DNA from: NIOZ-UU35 sp964344175 | GTDB taxonomy: Bacteria; Chloroflexota; Anaerolineae; Anaerolineales; UBA11858 | NCBI GenBank assembly: GCA_964344175.1 | Contig: CAYFMI010000007.1 | Coordinates: 1 to 64,000 of the forward strand | Reading direction: 5' to 3' | Length of the DNA stretch: 64,000 nucleotides | Notes under the pieces: generated by a model | What the model was told of the DNA's origin: nothing | The model's database searches: none | What the model saw: only the letters and a program-made list of their open reading frames with translations | In this document: in pieces, positions 1-9,753 of the stretch | Layout: the number at the start of each line of letters is the position of its first letter | Numbering within the stretch: position 1 is the stretch's first letter | Position numbers and translations under genes: made by a program

Positions 1-16
1 ATTTCCAAATTCCGCT

Positions 17-2464
17 ATGTTCTTACCGATAAGTCAAAACTGTCAGGTGGCTAGTCTTGTCATCAGTTATCTGATTTTGTTGGGAGGCACCTTCAACGGG
101 CTGATTTTGTATGAGCTAAATACCTTCAGCCTGGCATTAATCGCCCTGGTTGGGGCGGCCTGGTTTGTCTGGCGGATGCACGCCCGGCGGGAGTTTCTAC
201 ACACGGCGCTAGATCTTCCGATCGCGGCATTGCTTTTCGCTTACCTGGCGGCAACGATTTTCTCGGTGGATCCCCGCCGCAGCCTGATAACGCTCTTCCA
301 GATGCTGCTGGCCGCGTTGGTGTTTTATCTGGTAGTGGATCTGCTGCGCGCCGGGTGGCCTGCGGAACTATTCATCAAGGTGCTGATTCTGACGAGTGGC
401 TTTATCCTGTTCTTTGGGGTGCGCGAACTCGTGTTGTGGTATCAGGGTTGGGCAGCAATTTCGCATTTCGAAACACTGCTGCCTCCGGCTACCTACCGCC
501 TGCGGGCTTTCCTCGGGCATCCGAATTTCGTGGCTGCCTATTTTAATTTGCTGCTGCCCCTGGGGTTGGTACGCGCCCTTCAGACCTCAAAGCGAATGCT
601 CCGGGTTGGCCTGGGGCTTTGGAGTTTATTGGTGTTGGTGATGGTCTATTTCACCTCCTCGCGTGGCGGCTGGCTGGGCACGGCTGCGGCACTGGGGAGT
701 TTGTGTATTTTGTTGTTGCTCCAATTTCGGAGCCGTATTCCCCGCTACATTAACGGCCTGCGTTACAAGAAACCCCTGATTGTTTTGGCGGTAGGCGCAG
801 GAATCGTTCTGGTGGCAGGGCTATTTTTGTTGCTGCGCTGGCAGTCACAGCATCCCTCACACCCAACCAGCGGCGGCAATATTCTCGGCTCGCGCACGTA
901 TATCTGGCAAGTCGCCGGGGATATGTTTCAACAAAATTGGCTGGTAGGGAATGGCCCCTTTACGTTTGGCACTGAATATATCGCCTGGTACTCCGTCCCC
1001 CCTGAAGTGCTCCTGGCCCATGCCCATAATTATTTTATTAACGTTGTTGCCGAAGCCGGTCTGATTGGCCTAAGCGCATTATTGTTGGTGATGTTTGTGC
1101 TGGCACGAACGGCATGGCGGATTTGGCGCAACGGCGATGCCGCAGCGGGGCTGCAAAATATTGGGCTGATGGCTGCGCTGGGCGGTTTTGCCGTCCATAG
1201 CCTGTTTGATACGCCTCAATCCATTCCCCTGTTCTTGTTACTCAGTGCATTGCTGGTGGCATTACTGGTTGCGCAAGAGAAGCCGATTCAACAAACACAC
1301 CCGCAGATCTGGCGCAACGCCGTTTTGGGTTTGGCAGGTCTGGTCGTCGTGTTCGGTTTGGGATGGAGTGTTTGGGCCTATCGGCCTTTTGTGCGCGGCA
1401 TCGAAGCGGCCAATCAACTACGCTGGAGCGAAGCAGCAGGCTACTTCAATGAGGCTGTTCGGCGCGATCCAGGCAATGCCCTATATTGGCAGCAAGCCGG
1501 GTTTGCTCATGGTCAGGCAGCTCTCGGTGATGATGTTCAGGGAGAGAATGCCCAAGAGTTAGCGCAAGCCATCGCTGCCTTCGAGCGCGGTGTATCTATT
1601 GAGCCAACGTATGCTCAAAATTGGGTCAACCTGGGGGTTCTGTATCAGGCAGCTGGAGACGAAGCCCGCGCCCAGGATGCGTTTGTTAGAGCCGTTGAGC
1701 AGGCGCCCAAGTCGACGACCGCTTTATTGGTGTTGGCACGTTACTATGAAAACGTCGCGGCCGAATCCCAGGCTGCTGCCCTCTTTACCCGGATTTTGGC
1801 GCTGCAGCCCAAATGGGCCGTGTCAGATTTCTTCCACAGAACCGATCTTCGCCAACAGGTTGCCGCGCACTGGCTTGCCGACCAGGCTTTCACCGCGCTG
1901 TCCGATGACCCTTTGGGGCGGGGGTGGGATGCGTTCGCTAAACAAGATTACCCGCAAGCAGAGGTCTACTTCGAACAAGCTTTAGGCGTGAATACGCCCG
2001 AAGCCTATCTTGGCCTGGGGCGGTCGCAGTTGGCCTTGGGGAATATGGATGGCGCGTTGGCTGCCTTGCAAACGGCGGCCTTCATCGGAGGGGATCGCGG
2101 AGAATTGAAGGCGCGCATTTCTCTGGCGTTAGGTGAGGCTCACAACAGGCGCGGGGATTGTGCCGCCGCGGTGTCAGCCTACGAGAACGCCCTGGCATTG
2201 ATGGATCATTCCAATTCGACGGGTATTGGACGGTTGGGATCCTCCGATTACGCCTGGTATGTTTTTAACCGTGCCAGTGCAGCCGCCGATACACTCCCTG
2301 GTGTGGAGGTAGTTGTCTACTCTGATGATGTCGTTTTCGGAATGCTCTCCCTGGCCGATTGTTACCATACTCTGGGCGACGTTGAAGCTGAACAAGCTTT
2401 ATATGCCCGCATTCTCGAAGTCGCGCCGGGAAATCGCGCTGCTGCCGATAAATTGGACGACTAA
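17..2464 (+). CDS. O-antigen ligase-like polymerase/ligase with C-terminal TPR repeats
   Basis: A polytopic membrane protein of up to 815 residues. About the first 450 residues are successive hydrophobic segments with features of the Wzy_C/O-antigen ligase family: a GHPNFVAAYFNLLLPLGL stretch near residue 165, and a loop with HAHNYFINVVAEAGLIG near residue 335. Members transfer or polymerise lipid-linked glycan on the outer face of the membrane. Residues from about 470 to the end form TPR-like helical repeats (AAGYFNEAVRRDPGNALYW, AAFERGVSIEPTYAQNWVNL), probably extracytoplasmic. No in-frame stop lies in the 16 bases before the ATG, so the true start could be outside the window. It heads a same-strand array of GT-C-type genes, consistent with glycan assembly. 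The family call is firm; the substrate is unknown. Confidence 0.85.
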   Translation: MFLPISQNCQVASLVISYLILLGGTFNGLILYELNTFSLALIALVGAAWFVWRMHARREFLHTALDLPIAALLFAYLAATIFSVDPRRSLITLFQMLLAALVFYLVVDLLRAGWPAELFIKVLILTSGFILFFGVRELVLWYQGWAAISHFETLLPPATYRLRAFLGHPNFVAAYFNLLLPLGLVRALQTSKRMLRVGLGLWSLLVLVMVYFTSSRGGWLGTAAALGSLCILLLLQFRSRIPRYINGLRYKKPLIVLAVGAGIVLVAGLFLLLRWQSQHPSHPTSGGNILGSRTYIWQVAGDMFQQNWLVGNGPFTFGTEYIAWYSVPPEVLLAHAHNYFINVVAEAGLIGLSALLLVMFVLARTAWRIWRNGDAAAGLQNIGLMAALGGFAVHSLFDTPQSIPLFLLLSALLVALLVAQEKPIQQTHPQIWRNAVLGLAGLVVVFGLGWSVWAYRPFVRGIEAANQLRWSEAAGYFNEAVRRDPGNALYWQQAGFAHGQAALGDDVQGENAQELAQAIAAFERGVSIEPTYAQNWVNLGVLYQAAGDEARAQDAFVRAVEQAPKSTTALLVLARYYENVAAESQAAALFTRILALQPKWAVSDFFHRTDLRQQVAAHWLADQAFTALSDDPLGRGWDAFAKQDYPQAEVYFEQALGVNTPEAYLGLGRSQLALGNMDGALAALQTAAFIGGDRGELKARISLALGEAHNRRGDCAAAVSAYENALALMDHSNSTGIGRLGSSDYAWYVFNRASAAADTLPGVEVVVYSDDVVFGMLSLADCYHTLGDVEAEQALYARILEVAPGNRAAADKLDD

Positions 2465-2467
2465 GTT

Positions 2468-3550
2468 ATGGATGCCAGGAAACAAATTTGGACGGTAATT
2501 CTCTTTGTGCTGATCCTGACAGTCGGTTTTTATGGCCTGGTGTTATCCGGCCATCATTGGGACGCGCTTGAATTCGTCCACATTGGCGAAAAGGATGCAA
2601 CCGGAAAAACCAGCGGCTACGACGCCCAATGGTATTACTGGATTGCGCTGGATCCGCTGGGCGCGCAGGCAAAGCTAGATCAGCCGGCCTACCGCTATCA
2701 GCGCCTGATTTTCCCGGTTCTGACGCGTCTCTTTGGTCTGGGGCAGCCGAGCCTCATTCCCTGGGCAATGCTGGGGATCAATCTGGCAGCGACGCTTGCA
2801 GTGAGCGCGGCGCTGGCGGCGCTGTTGCTGCGGCGCGGCGTTTCGCCCTGGTATAGCATTGTGTTAATGCTATCGGTAGGCTATTTATTCTCATTGCGTT
2901 TCATCATGCTGGAGCCGTTGACATTGGCCTTTGCCCTGAGCGGAATCTGGTTTTACGCCGAGAAGCGCCCCACGATGGCGATTGCTCTCTTCGCCCTCTC
3001 CGGCTTGACCAAAGAGGTCGGCCTGGTATTCCCGCTGGCACTGGCAGTCGCATTGATGTTGGATAAGCGTTGGAGAGAGGCTGCGTATCTCCTCCTGGGG
3101 AGTTTTCTGCCCTATCTGATCTGGTATGTGTTTCTCTATCTGGCAATTGGGCCGACGCCATCATCAATTTACCAAAGCACCCCGATATGGTTGCCCTTTA
3201 GCGGCCTGAAATATCTCCAGGATGCGACCAGCCGCATCCTGGTCATCATCTGGGTGATTGCCCCGGCGATCTTGAGCGCGCTGCTGATGGGGTGGAGCGC
3301 GCTCCGCGAGGGGGTTAGGGGGTTGGCTCAAGAGGAAGTCGTATTGTTGATGTTTCAGATTGGTTTCATAGCCCTGATGCCGGCGCCCACCTGGCAGGAT
3401 CCTATGGCTGTTCTACGGGTAGGGCTGGGATTTTTGGCAGCGCTATTCTTATGGCTGGCTGCGCAACGCCCCCGTCTGCTGCCCTATGCCGCCGCGTTGT
3501 GGGGGCCAACCGGGTTGATTTTGATGATTGTTCCAGGAATGATCCGATGA
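2468..3550 (+). CDS. polytopic membrane protein, GT-C glycosyltransferase-like
   Basis: 360 residues, with about nine to ten hydrophobic segments. After the first membrane helix there is a short loop with SGYDAQWYYWIALDP. This resembles the acidic/aromatic loop (YDxQxYYxIAxDP) of bacterial GT-C-like membrane proteins that use polyprenyl-phosphate sugars, where the Asp would be catalytic. The gene starts 3 nt after the ligase stop, and its own stop overlaps the next ATG in an ATGA arrangement, so translation is probably coupled. The donor and acceptor cannot be told from sequence. The GT-C assignment rests on topology and the loop motif and is moderately sure. Confidence 0.65.
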   Translation: MDARKQIWTVILFVLILTVGFYGLVLSGHHWDALEFVHIGEKDATGKTSGYDAQWYYWIALDPLGAQAKLDQPAYRYQRLIFPVLTRLFGLGQPSLIPWAMLGINLAATLAVSAALAALLLRRGVSPWYSIVLMLSVGYLFSLRFIMLEPLTLAFALSGIWFYAEKRPTMAIALFALSGLTKEVGLVFPLALAVALMLDKRWREAAYLLLGSFLPYLIWYVFLYLAIGPTPSSIYQSTPIWLPFSGLKYLQDATSRILVIIWVIAPAILSALLMGWSALREGVRGLAQEEVVLLMFQIGFIALMPAPTWQDPMAVLRVGLGFLAALFLWLAAQRPRLLPYAAALWGPTGLILMIVPGMIR

Positions 3551-4698
3551 AAACGAATTCGATTTGGCGCATTGCGGCAGTTTTCTTTGCTGCCCGGATG
3601 ATTTTACTGCTCTCGCTGCCCATGGAGGGGCTGCGCGGCTATGGCGATTATTGGAATTTTTATCACCTCGCCAGCTTGGGCTGGCCGTACTTCGACCTGT
3701 GGGTCGAGTTTCCACCGGTCTTTCCCTTTTTCTCTGCACTGCTTTATCAATTCGCGGGCGGGCGGCAGCACACCTACGAGTATTTATTGGCGATTAGCCT
3801 TTCGTTGGTGCAGGCCGGTAGCGTAGCACAGTTTGCTCGCCTGGCGATCCGCTTACGTGGGGCAGAGACCGGCCTGCGCCGCGCCGGTATGTATGCCCTC
3901 TTGTTGGTGGGCCTGTTCTATGGTTGGGGGTATTTCGATCCCCTGGCCGTGTTGGGGATGTTATGGGGCGTCAATCTGCTCTTGGATGGGCGCGACCTCC
4001 CTGGGGTTGTGGCGCTCTCTCTGGGGGCGCTGACTAAGTGGATTCCCGCTTTGGGTGTAATAACAGCATGGTGGATGCCCCCACCCAAACGGGCGGCCCG
4101 CATTTCCGCTTTGGTGGCGGGATTCACGTTGGGCGTGTATGCGTTGCTTTACGCGCTTTCCCCCGATATGACTGCCGCATCCCTGCGGGCGCAGTTTGGC
4201 CGCCCGGCCTGGGAGACGGTTTGGGCTTTGGCAGAGGGCAACCTTGCCACCGGAAACCTGGGGCCGGGGGTTGACCATCTTGATCCGCTGACCGCCTCGC
4301 GAGCAGGTGAGTATTCTGTCGAGATCCCCTCCTGGCTGACATTGGTGCCCTTCGCTGGGTTGGGGGGCTGGCTGTTCTTGCGGCAGCGCTCGCCGGATGG
4401 GAGGGCACGGGTGGCTTTTTGGGGTGTGACATTGGGGTTGTTTTTCTTGTGGTCGCCGGGCTGGAGTCCGCAGTGGGTGTTATACTTGCTGCCATTGATA
4501 TTGCTATTGCTGCCGGAGCGTCAGGCCGGGTTGATGGCCCTGGTGTGGGTGCTGGTCAGCCTTTTGGAATGGCCTTTGTTGCTTTCGCGGGGGTATTTTC
4601 AGGCCTTGTGGCTATTGGCTCCGCTGCGGGCGGTTTTGCTGGCGTTGCTTGTGATTGAGTTTTGGCAGGTGACCAAGATTGAAGACCCAACGGCATAG
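3547..4698 (+). CDS. GT87-like polyprenol-phosphate-sugar glycosyltransferase
   Basis: 383 residues, many membrane helices. The first periplasmic loop carries GYGDYWNFYHLASLGWPYFD followed by VEFPPVFPF. This matches the GDY...G.PY.D...E(Y/F)PP pattern of GT87/PimE-type mannosyltransferase-like proteins. The ATG at 3547 overlaps the upstream stop by 4 bp (ATGA). An earlier in-frame start would run about 96 nt into the upstream gene and add non-homologous residues, so 3547 is preferred. The gene ends 3 bp before the first copy of repeat family A. Likely role: adding a sugar to a surface glycan on the outer membrane face; the specific sugar is unknown. Confidence 0.7.
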   Translation: MKTNSIWRIAAVFFAARMILLLSLPMEGLRGYGDYWNFYHLASLGWPYFDLWVEFPPVFPFFSALLYQFAGGRQHTYEYLLAISLSLVQAGSVAQFARLAIRLRGAETGLRRAGMYALLLVGLFYGWGYFDPLAVLGMLWGVNLLLDGRDLPGVVALSLGALTKWIPALGVITAWWMPPPKRAARISALVAGFTLGVYALLYALSPDMTAASLRAQFGRPAWETVWALAEGNLATGNLGPGVDHLDPLTASRAGEYSVEIPSWLTLVPFAGLGGWLFLRQRSPDGRARVAFWGVTLGLFFLWSPGWSPQWVLYLLPLILLLLPERQAGLMALVWVLVSLLEWPLLLSRGYFQALWLLAPLRAVLLALLVIEFWQVTKIEDPTA

Positions 4699-4700
4699 AT

Positions 4701-4810
4701 TTAGGACTTACGCAGTTCGTTGAAAATTTACCGAAAAATAGGGGGGTGTGCAGAGTACCGCACACCCCCCTATTTTTCGGACTTTCCTCTGACAAGTGCG
4801 TAAGTCCTAA
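4701..4810. repeat. Family A intergenic repeat, long form (copy 1)
   Basis: A 110-bp element with perfect 14-bp inverted ends (TTAGGACTTACGCA at 4701-4714 and its complement at 4797-4810). Its centre is a second inverted repeat of about 21 bp per arm (arm beginning CCGAAAAATAGGGG). The flanks on both sides read GAT, possibly a 3-bp target duplication. Related copies lie at 7664, 26791, 56141, 56255 and 63482. No coding capacity was seen. It may also act as a terminator-like hairpin between two glycosyltransferase genes. Confidence 0.9.
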
Positions 4811-4867
4811 GATTTTCTCAAGAACCTCTGCTGTTATTGTTATATCTGAAATTCATTGGGAGTAATC

Positions 4868-6103
4868 ATGGTTCGTGATCGTCCGATTCTATTGCTCATT
4901 TTCCTGATTATGTTGATCCTGGTTGGGCTGGTTGCCCTGACCTGGGCTAACTATCGCTTTGCGGTGCAGTCCCCCGGCGGGAATGACTTCCTGGCGCGGT
5001 GGATGGGCGCTCGAATGTGGTTGATGGAGGGCATTAGCCCTTACGACCCGCGTGTCAGCATGGCAACTCAGGAAATGATTTATGGACGCCCGGCAGATGC
5101 CTCTAAGTGGGAAGACCTGGGGCATTTTGTTTACCCGCTCTATTCGATGATTTTCTTTGCCCCCTTTGGCCTGTTCGAATATTTACTGGCGCGCGCGCTA
5201 TGGATGACGCTGCTTGAAGTTGGTTTAGCGGCGCTGGCGATCCTCAGTTTGCGGCTGGTTGGCTGGCAGTTGCCGCCCTCGCGCATGGCGTTGCTAGCGG
5301 TATTTAGCCTTCTTTGGTATCACGGATTGCGTTCGGTAATCGTGGGGCAGTTTGCTGTTATTGGAGCGGTCTTGATTGTTGGCGCGCTGCTGCTCATTCA
5401 AAGAGAACACGATTTTGAGGCTGGCATTCTGCTTGCTCTGGCGACTTCCAAACCGCAAATGGTCATTCTCATCATCCCCTTCGTTTTAATGTGGGGCTAT
5501 TCCCAGCGCCGCTTCCGGCTTTTTGGCGGCTTCTTTGGAGGGATGGCGGCCCTGGTGCTGGTGATGATGATTTTTATTCCCAATTGGCCGCTGCAAATGA
5601 TCTGGCAAATTATGGATTACCCCAGCTATTCCAATCGCATTGGCTTGCCGACTTCAATTATCGCTGGGTGGATACCGGGATTGAGCCAGCAACTTTATAT
5701 CGGTTTGAATAGCTTCTTTTGGGTGTATCTGTTGGTCGAGTGGGTGCTGGCCTGGAAAAAAGGCTCTCCCTGGTTCACCTGGACGGCATTGATGACATTG
5801 ACAATCACCAATTTCATCGTCCGCACGGCAACGGCCAATTATGCCATGTTGCTGCCGGTTATCTTCCTGATTTTCAAGATTTGGGAAGAGCGTTTGGGAA
5901 GGGTGGGCCGGTGGGTCGTTTGGGCGGTTACGCTGCTTTTCTTTATTGGTTTGTGGGTCTTATTTATCAACACGGTCGATGACAACCTGGAACAACCTGC
6001 CATGTATTTGCCTTTGCCGCTATTCAGCTTATTCTTCTTATGGTGGGGGCGCTGGTGGGCTATTCGGCCTTTGCGATTGCCTATCGAAAATTATCGCGAT
6101 TAG
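4868..6103 (+). CDS. GT87 (DUF2029)-type membrane glycosyltransferase
   Basis: 411 residues. An N-terminal helix is followed by GGNDFLARWMGARMWLMEG, ISPYDPR and a VYPLYSMIFFAPFGLF stretch. This order (G.DF..W.A......G..PYDP, then YP....F.P) is typical of GT87 proteins such as alpha-mannosyltransferases using polyprenyl-phosphate mannose. About ten helices follow. The start is placed at ATG 4868 because a GGGAG Shine-Dalgarno lies 6 nt upstream; an in-frame TTG at 4856 is less likely. It follows repeat copy 1 and precedes another GT-C gene by 3 nt, so these two are probably co-transcribed. The family call is good; the substrate is unknown. Confidence 0.75.
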   Translation: MVRDRPILLLIFLIMLILVGLVALTWANYRFAVQSPGGNDFLARWMGARMWLMEGISPYDPRVSMATQEMIYGRPADASKWEDLGHFVYPLYSMIFFAPFGLFEYLLARALWMTLLEVGLAALAILSLRLVGWQLPPSRMALLAVFSLLWYHGLRSVIVGQFAVIGAVLIVGALLLIQREHDFEAGILLALATSKPQMVILIIPFVLMWGYSQRRFRLFGGFFGGMAALVLVMMIFIPNWPLQMIWQIMDYPSYSNRIGLPTSIIAGWIPGLSQQLYIGLNSFFWVYLLVEWVLAWKKGSPWFTWTALMTLTITNFIVRTATANYAMLLPVIFLIFKIWEERLGRVGRWVVWAVTLLFFIGLWVLFINTVDDNLEQPAMYLPLPLFSLFFLWWGRWWAIRPLRLPIENYRD

Positions 6104-6106
6104 GGT

Positions 6107-7612
6107 ATGAATTCATCACGCCGCCGTCTTATATTTGCTACCCTGCTTGTTGCCGCCTTAGGGTTGCGTCTGGTCGCTATTGGTTCGCGTCCGCTGTGGT
6201 ACGACGAAGCCTTTTCGGCGCTCTTCGCCGAGAAAGGCCCGACCGCAATGTTGGCGGGGACGCTGGCACAGGATGCTGGCGCGGCAGCCGAGGAGCATCC
6301 CTTATTGTATTACGGGCTGCTGTGGGGCTGGATGCAGCCCTTCGGGAGTTCGGCAGCGGCGGTGCGCGCCTTTTCGCTTTTGCCGGGTATGGGGATCGTA
6401 GTGCTGGCCTATCTTATCGGGCGCGATTTGCTCGACAAATCGTATGGTTTGTGGGCTGCAGCGGTTGTGGCGTTCTCGCCCTTTCAGATTCACTATGCCC
6501 AAGAAGCGCGCATGTATGCCCTGATGGCTTTCCTGCTGATGGGGTCGGTCTGGGCATTTTGGCAGGGGCATCAGACAAACCAATGGGGCTGGTGGCTACT
6601 CTTTGGGGTGTGTGCCGCTCTGGGACAATACACCCATAACCTGGCGGCTTTCTTCCTGTTGCCCCTGGCGGCAATCCCACTTCTGAAGCGTGACTGGCGT
6701 GCCCTGCGCGCTGTGCTGATCGCCGGGCTGGGCGCACTGTTGCTTTATTTTCCCTGGTTGCTGCGCCTGCCGTCTCAGTTTGCAAAAGTGCAGCATTCCT
6801 ACTGGGTCGAGCGCCCTTTGCCCACCCGACTGGTAACTACTCTACTCGCCTTCGTGACCAATTTGCCTGTCCCGGATGATTGGCTCCCGGTGGCGTTGTT
6901 CATCACGATGCTGGTCTTTGCATTGGGGATCTGGCAGACCGGGCGCGCCTGCCGGCGCGGTGATACCCGGGTTCGGCGCGGACTGTGGTTGCTCTATCTG
7001 GCGCTCACGCCGGTGCTGTTCTTGTATCTCTTTTCACTATGGCAGCCGGTTTTCATCGAGCGTGCTTTGTTACCGTCTGGTGTACTGTTTCTGATGTGGC
7101 TGATTTGGGCTTTGGAGCGCACGCAACTCCCCCTTCTTGTGCGCAACCTGGCGCTGACCATCTTGGGGGTGGGTTTTGTGTTGGGGGTGTATCAGCGCCT
7201 CAGTTACACCGGGTTTCCCTATGGCCCTTATGCCTCATTGGATGCTTATCTGGCGGAACAGGCTGCTCCTGGAGAGGTCATTCTACATTCCAACAAACTC
7301 ACCGCTCTGCCAATGATCTATTACGACCGCACCCTGTCCCAACGCTTTATGGCCGATCCGCCCGGCAGCGGTTCAGATACCCTGGCTCCAGCCACACAAG
7401 CCGTTTTAGGCCTATCTGCTGATGCCGACCTCGGAAGCGCCACCGCTGACGCGCCGCGAGTGTGGTTGATTATCTTTAACCGAGCCATCGAAGAATATCA
7501 GGCAATCGGTGAGAGTACCCACCCACACATCGCCTGGCTTGAGAGTTATTATGCCCCTGAACGGGTCGAGCAATGGGGAGATGTTCGAGTTTATGTTTTT
7601 GTTCGAGAGTAA
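6107..7612 (+). CDS. GT39/ArnT-like dolichyl/polyprenyl-phosphate sugar transferase
   Basis: 501 residues. The first loop has RPLWYDEAFSALFAEKGP and, further on, EEHPLLYYGLLWGWMQPFG, the DE and HP.(L/H)YY motifs of the GT39/PMT_2 superfamily. AQEARMYALMAFLLM matches the conserved EAR(M/P)Y(A/S)L segment. The Asp-Glu pair in the first loop is the expected catalytic acid. About ten to eleven membrane helices precede a soluble C-terminal part of about 130 residues. The gene begins 3 nt after the upstream GT87 gene. It is one of the clearest GT-C members in the array; the acceptor remains unknown. Confidence 0.8.
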   Translation: MNSSRRRLIFATLLVAALGLRLVAIGSRPLWYDEAFSALFAEKGPTAMLAGTLAQDAGAAAEEHPLLYYGLLWGWMQPFGSSAAAVRAFSLLPGMGIVVLAYLIGRDLLDKSYGLWAAAVVAFSPFQIHYAQEARMYALMAFLLMGSVWAFWQGHQTNQWGWWLLFGVCAALGQYTHNLAAFFLLPLAAIPLLKRDWRALRAVLIAGLGALLLYFPWLLRLPSQFAKVQHSYWVERPLPTRLVTTLLAFVTNLPVPDDWLPVALFITMLVFALGIWQTGRACRRGDTRVRRGLWLLYLALTPVLFLYLFSLWQPVFIERALLPSGVLFLMWLIWALERTQLPLLVRNLALTILGVGFVLGVYQRLSYTGFPYGPYASLDAYLAEQAAPGEVILHSNKLTALPMIYYDRTLSQRFMADPPGSGSDTLAPATQAVLGLSADADLGSATADAPRVWLIIFNRAIEEYQAIGESTHPHIAWLESYYAPERVEQWGDVRVYVFVRE

Positions 7613-7663
7613 ACTGCGAACTACCGACCGTCGTCTGTTATCCGCAGTTTTGATTTGCCTGAA

Positions 7664-7723
7664 AGGACTTACGCAGTTCGTTGAAAATTTTTCGGACTTT
7701 CCTCTCGCAAGTGCGTAACTCCT
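7664..7723. repeat. Family A intergenic repeat, short form (copy 2)
   Basis: About 60 bp, bounded by AGGACTTACGCA (7664-7675) and TGCGTAACTCCT (7712-7723). The sequence just inside each end matches copy 1 (GTTCGTTGAAAATTT, then TTCGGACTTTCCTC). The central hairpin of copy 1 is missing and its flanks are joined directly. It lies in the 152-bp gap between two glycosyltransferase genes. An in-frame TTG at 7681 falls inside this element and should not be used as the start of the next gene. Confidence 0.85.
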
Positions 7724-7764
7724 ACCGTAATCATCTACTGAATTCGCGCTTCTTAGCTTGTCCT

Positions 7765-9753
7765 ATGGAAACAAAACGTCCCTATCTGCTACTTGTGCTC
7801 CTGATATTCTGGTTGGCTATTGCCATGGGGATGTATTATTTTACCCATAAGCCGCTTACCCCCGACTTGTTTTTTTTATTAACGCGGCGAGTAGGCCAAC
7901 TACTTGTGCCGGTAAGTGTACTTGTCGCAGCTGGTGGTCTGGGCGTTCGGTTGGCTTCCGGCGCGGATTTACCTCCATTCACTCGGTCAGCGGTTCAGGT
8001 TGCTTTGGGGCTGGGGTGTTATGCCATTCTGATCCTGCTGCTGGGGAATTTGATTGGGTTGAACAGTTATGTTTTATGGGGGGTACTATTAGCGAGTTGG
8101 CTGCTGAATTGGCGCGCTGTGCAGATGTGGATGCGAAGCTGGCGCACTCTTGCCTCGCCCTGGGTTGGTGTGGATAGATTGAGCCGGGGGGTTGCTCTAG
8201 GGGTTGGGATGATCTTGTTATCCACGCTGCTGACAGCGTTGGCCCCGCCATTGAAGTTCGATGCCCTGGTTTATCATTTTGCCTTGCCACGCGCTTATCT
8301 AGACGCCGGGCGCATCACCTATCTTCCCTGGTTAATGTTCTGGGGGATGCCGCAAACAGTTGAAATGCTCTATACCTGGGTGATGGGTTTGGCGGGCGTT
8401 GAGGCGGCTGCTGTACTAGGTTGGATGATGGGAATCTTGGCATTGACAGGCGTGTGGGGCTTTGTGGCGGAGATTTTCAACCGCCGTGCGGCCTGGGTTG
8501 CCGTTGCTGCTTTACTATCAGGTCAGACATTGGCTTTGTCGTTGGCCTGGGGCTATGTTGGCTGGACAACAATGCTCTTTGGTATAACCTTTATCGTTGC
8601 GATTAGGCGTTGGGTGCAAACGGAAGCATTGCAGGATTTACTCCTGGCGGGCATTTTTGCCGGTTTCGCTTTGGGAACAAAATACACCGCCGGGGTGCTG
8701 CTGGTTTGTGGCATCGGAATTTTGTCTTGGCACAGTCGCGGCCGTTCGGTGATCAATGTTGTGCGCGTCGTTGTCATATTTGTTGGGGCCGCAACGCTGG
8801 TCTCGCTCCCCTGGTGGGTGAAAAATGGGCTGGCAACCAGCAACCCTTTTTACCCTTTTTTCTTTCCTGCTGGGGCGATGAATGAACTACGCCTGACCTT
8901 ATACCAGGGCAGCCCGGACTGGAGCACCTGGCCTCAGGCAGCAGCCTTACCCTTCATCGCTTCATGGCATGGGCAGGAAGGCGTCCCTGGCTACGGTGCT
9001 TCGATTGGCCCGCTGCTATTGGCTTTTGGGGCGCTTTCGTGGTGGGGCGGGAGTGCTCGTTCAGAAAAACAGCGCCGTACTCTACGCATCGTAGGCATTG
9101 TAAGTGGGACAGGTCTGTTAATGTGGGGGCTGGCAAGCCAGTTTTCAAGTTTGTTGAATCAAACTCGTTTATATTTTGTTTTGTTCCCGGCATTTGCATT
9201 GCTAGCGGCAGCCGGGTTCGATGCCCTGGCGCGTTTACGCATTTCTGGGGTGCGTCTGGGGCGCGTGGTGGGGGTGTTGGTTTTGCTGGTCTTGTGGTTG
9301 AACGCTTTTCAGGTTGGGTTGGCAATGTTAAGGCAGGATGCCCCGCAGGCTGTCTTCTCTTTACGCAGTGAAACGGATTACCTGACGAAAAACCTGGGCT
9401 GGTATGGCTATCTTGGGCCAGAAATCGCCGCACTCTCACAGGATGCCCGTGTCTTAATGCTGTGGGAACCGCGCAGTTATAATTGCCTGCCGCGTTGTCT
9501 GCCAGATGAGACGCTCGATCGTTGGCTGCGAGATAGTCGTGTCGCCAATAATACCGCCCAAATACTTCAGGAGTGGCAGCAGACGGGCATTACCCATTTA
9601 CTTTATCACCAATCCGGAGCCGATTTTACCCGCAGCAACGATCAGCGCTATCACTCTGATGATTGGCGCAAACTGGATGCAATGCTTGCAGAGCTTACGC
9701 CGATGCTAAGTTTCGGTGAGGCCTACACCCTCTACGCCCTGGAGACACCATGA
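7765..9753 (+). CDS. polytopic GT39-like glycosyltransferase family protein
   Basis: 662 residues with many hydrophobic helices. APPLKFDALVYHFALPRAYL followed by an Asp-Ala-Gly-Arg turn forms an acidic loop of the D.L.YH..LP..Y...GR type, found in large GT39-related membrane proteins. Two more helix bundles and a soluble C-terminal domain of about 120 residues follow. The start is ATG 7765, because the longer open frame begins inside repeat copy 2. The stop overlaps the next ATG by 4 bp (ATGA at 9750-9753), suggesting translational coupling. Role inferred as sugar transfer to a surface glycan; no specific reaction can be named. Confidence 0.65.
   Translation: METKRPYLLLVLLIFWLAIAMGMYYFTHKPLTPDLFFLLTRRVGQLLVPVSVLVAAGGLGVRLASGADLPPFTRSAVQVALGLGCYAILILLLGNLIGLNSYVLWGVLLASWLLNWRAVQMWMRSWRTLASPWVGVDRLSRGVALGVGMILLSTLLTALAPPLKFDALVYHFALPRAYLDAGRITYLPWLMFWGMPQTVEMLYTWVMGLAGVEAAAVLGWMMGILALTGVWGFVAEIFNRRAAWVAVAALLSGQTLALSLAWGYVGWTTMLFGITFIVAIRRWVQTEALQDLLLAGIFAGFALGTKYTAGVLLVCGIGILSWHSRGRSVINVVRVVVIFVGAATLVSLPWWVKNGLATSNPFYPFFFPAGAMNELRLTLYQGSPDWSTWPQAAALPFIASWHGQEGVPGYGASIGPLLLAFGALSWWGGSARSEKQRRTLRIVGIVSGTGLLMWGLASQFSSLLNQTRLYFVLFPAFALLAAAGFDALARLRISGVRLGRVVGVLVLLVLWLNAFQVGLAMLRQDAPQAVFSLRSETDYLTKNLGWYGYLGPEIAALSQDARVLMLWEPRSYNCLPRCLPDETLDRWLRDSRVANNTAQILQEWQQTGITHLLYHQSGADFTRSNDQRYHSDDWRKLDAMLAELTPMLSFGEAYTLYALETP

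Noticed and set aside
3402..4495. Several minus-strand and shifted plus-strand frames of 70-145 codons inside the glycosyltransferase genes
   Set aside because: They overlap genes with clear membrane topology and motifs, lack Shine-Dalgarno sequences and have Arg/Pro-rich shadow composition.
7681..7764. Upstream TTG start extending the glycosyltransferase at 7765 by 28 codons
   Set aside because: The TTG lies inside repeat copy 2 and the added residues are not signal- or helix-like; ATG 7765 is followed at once by the membrane helix.
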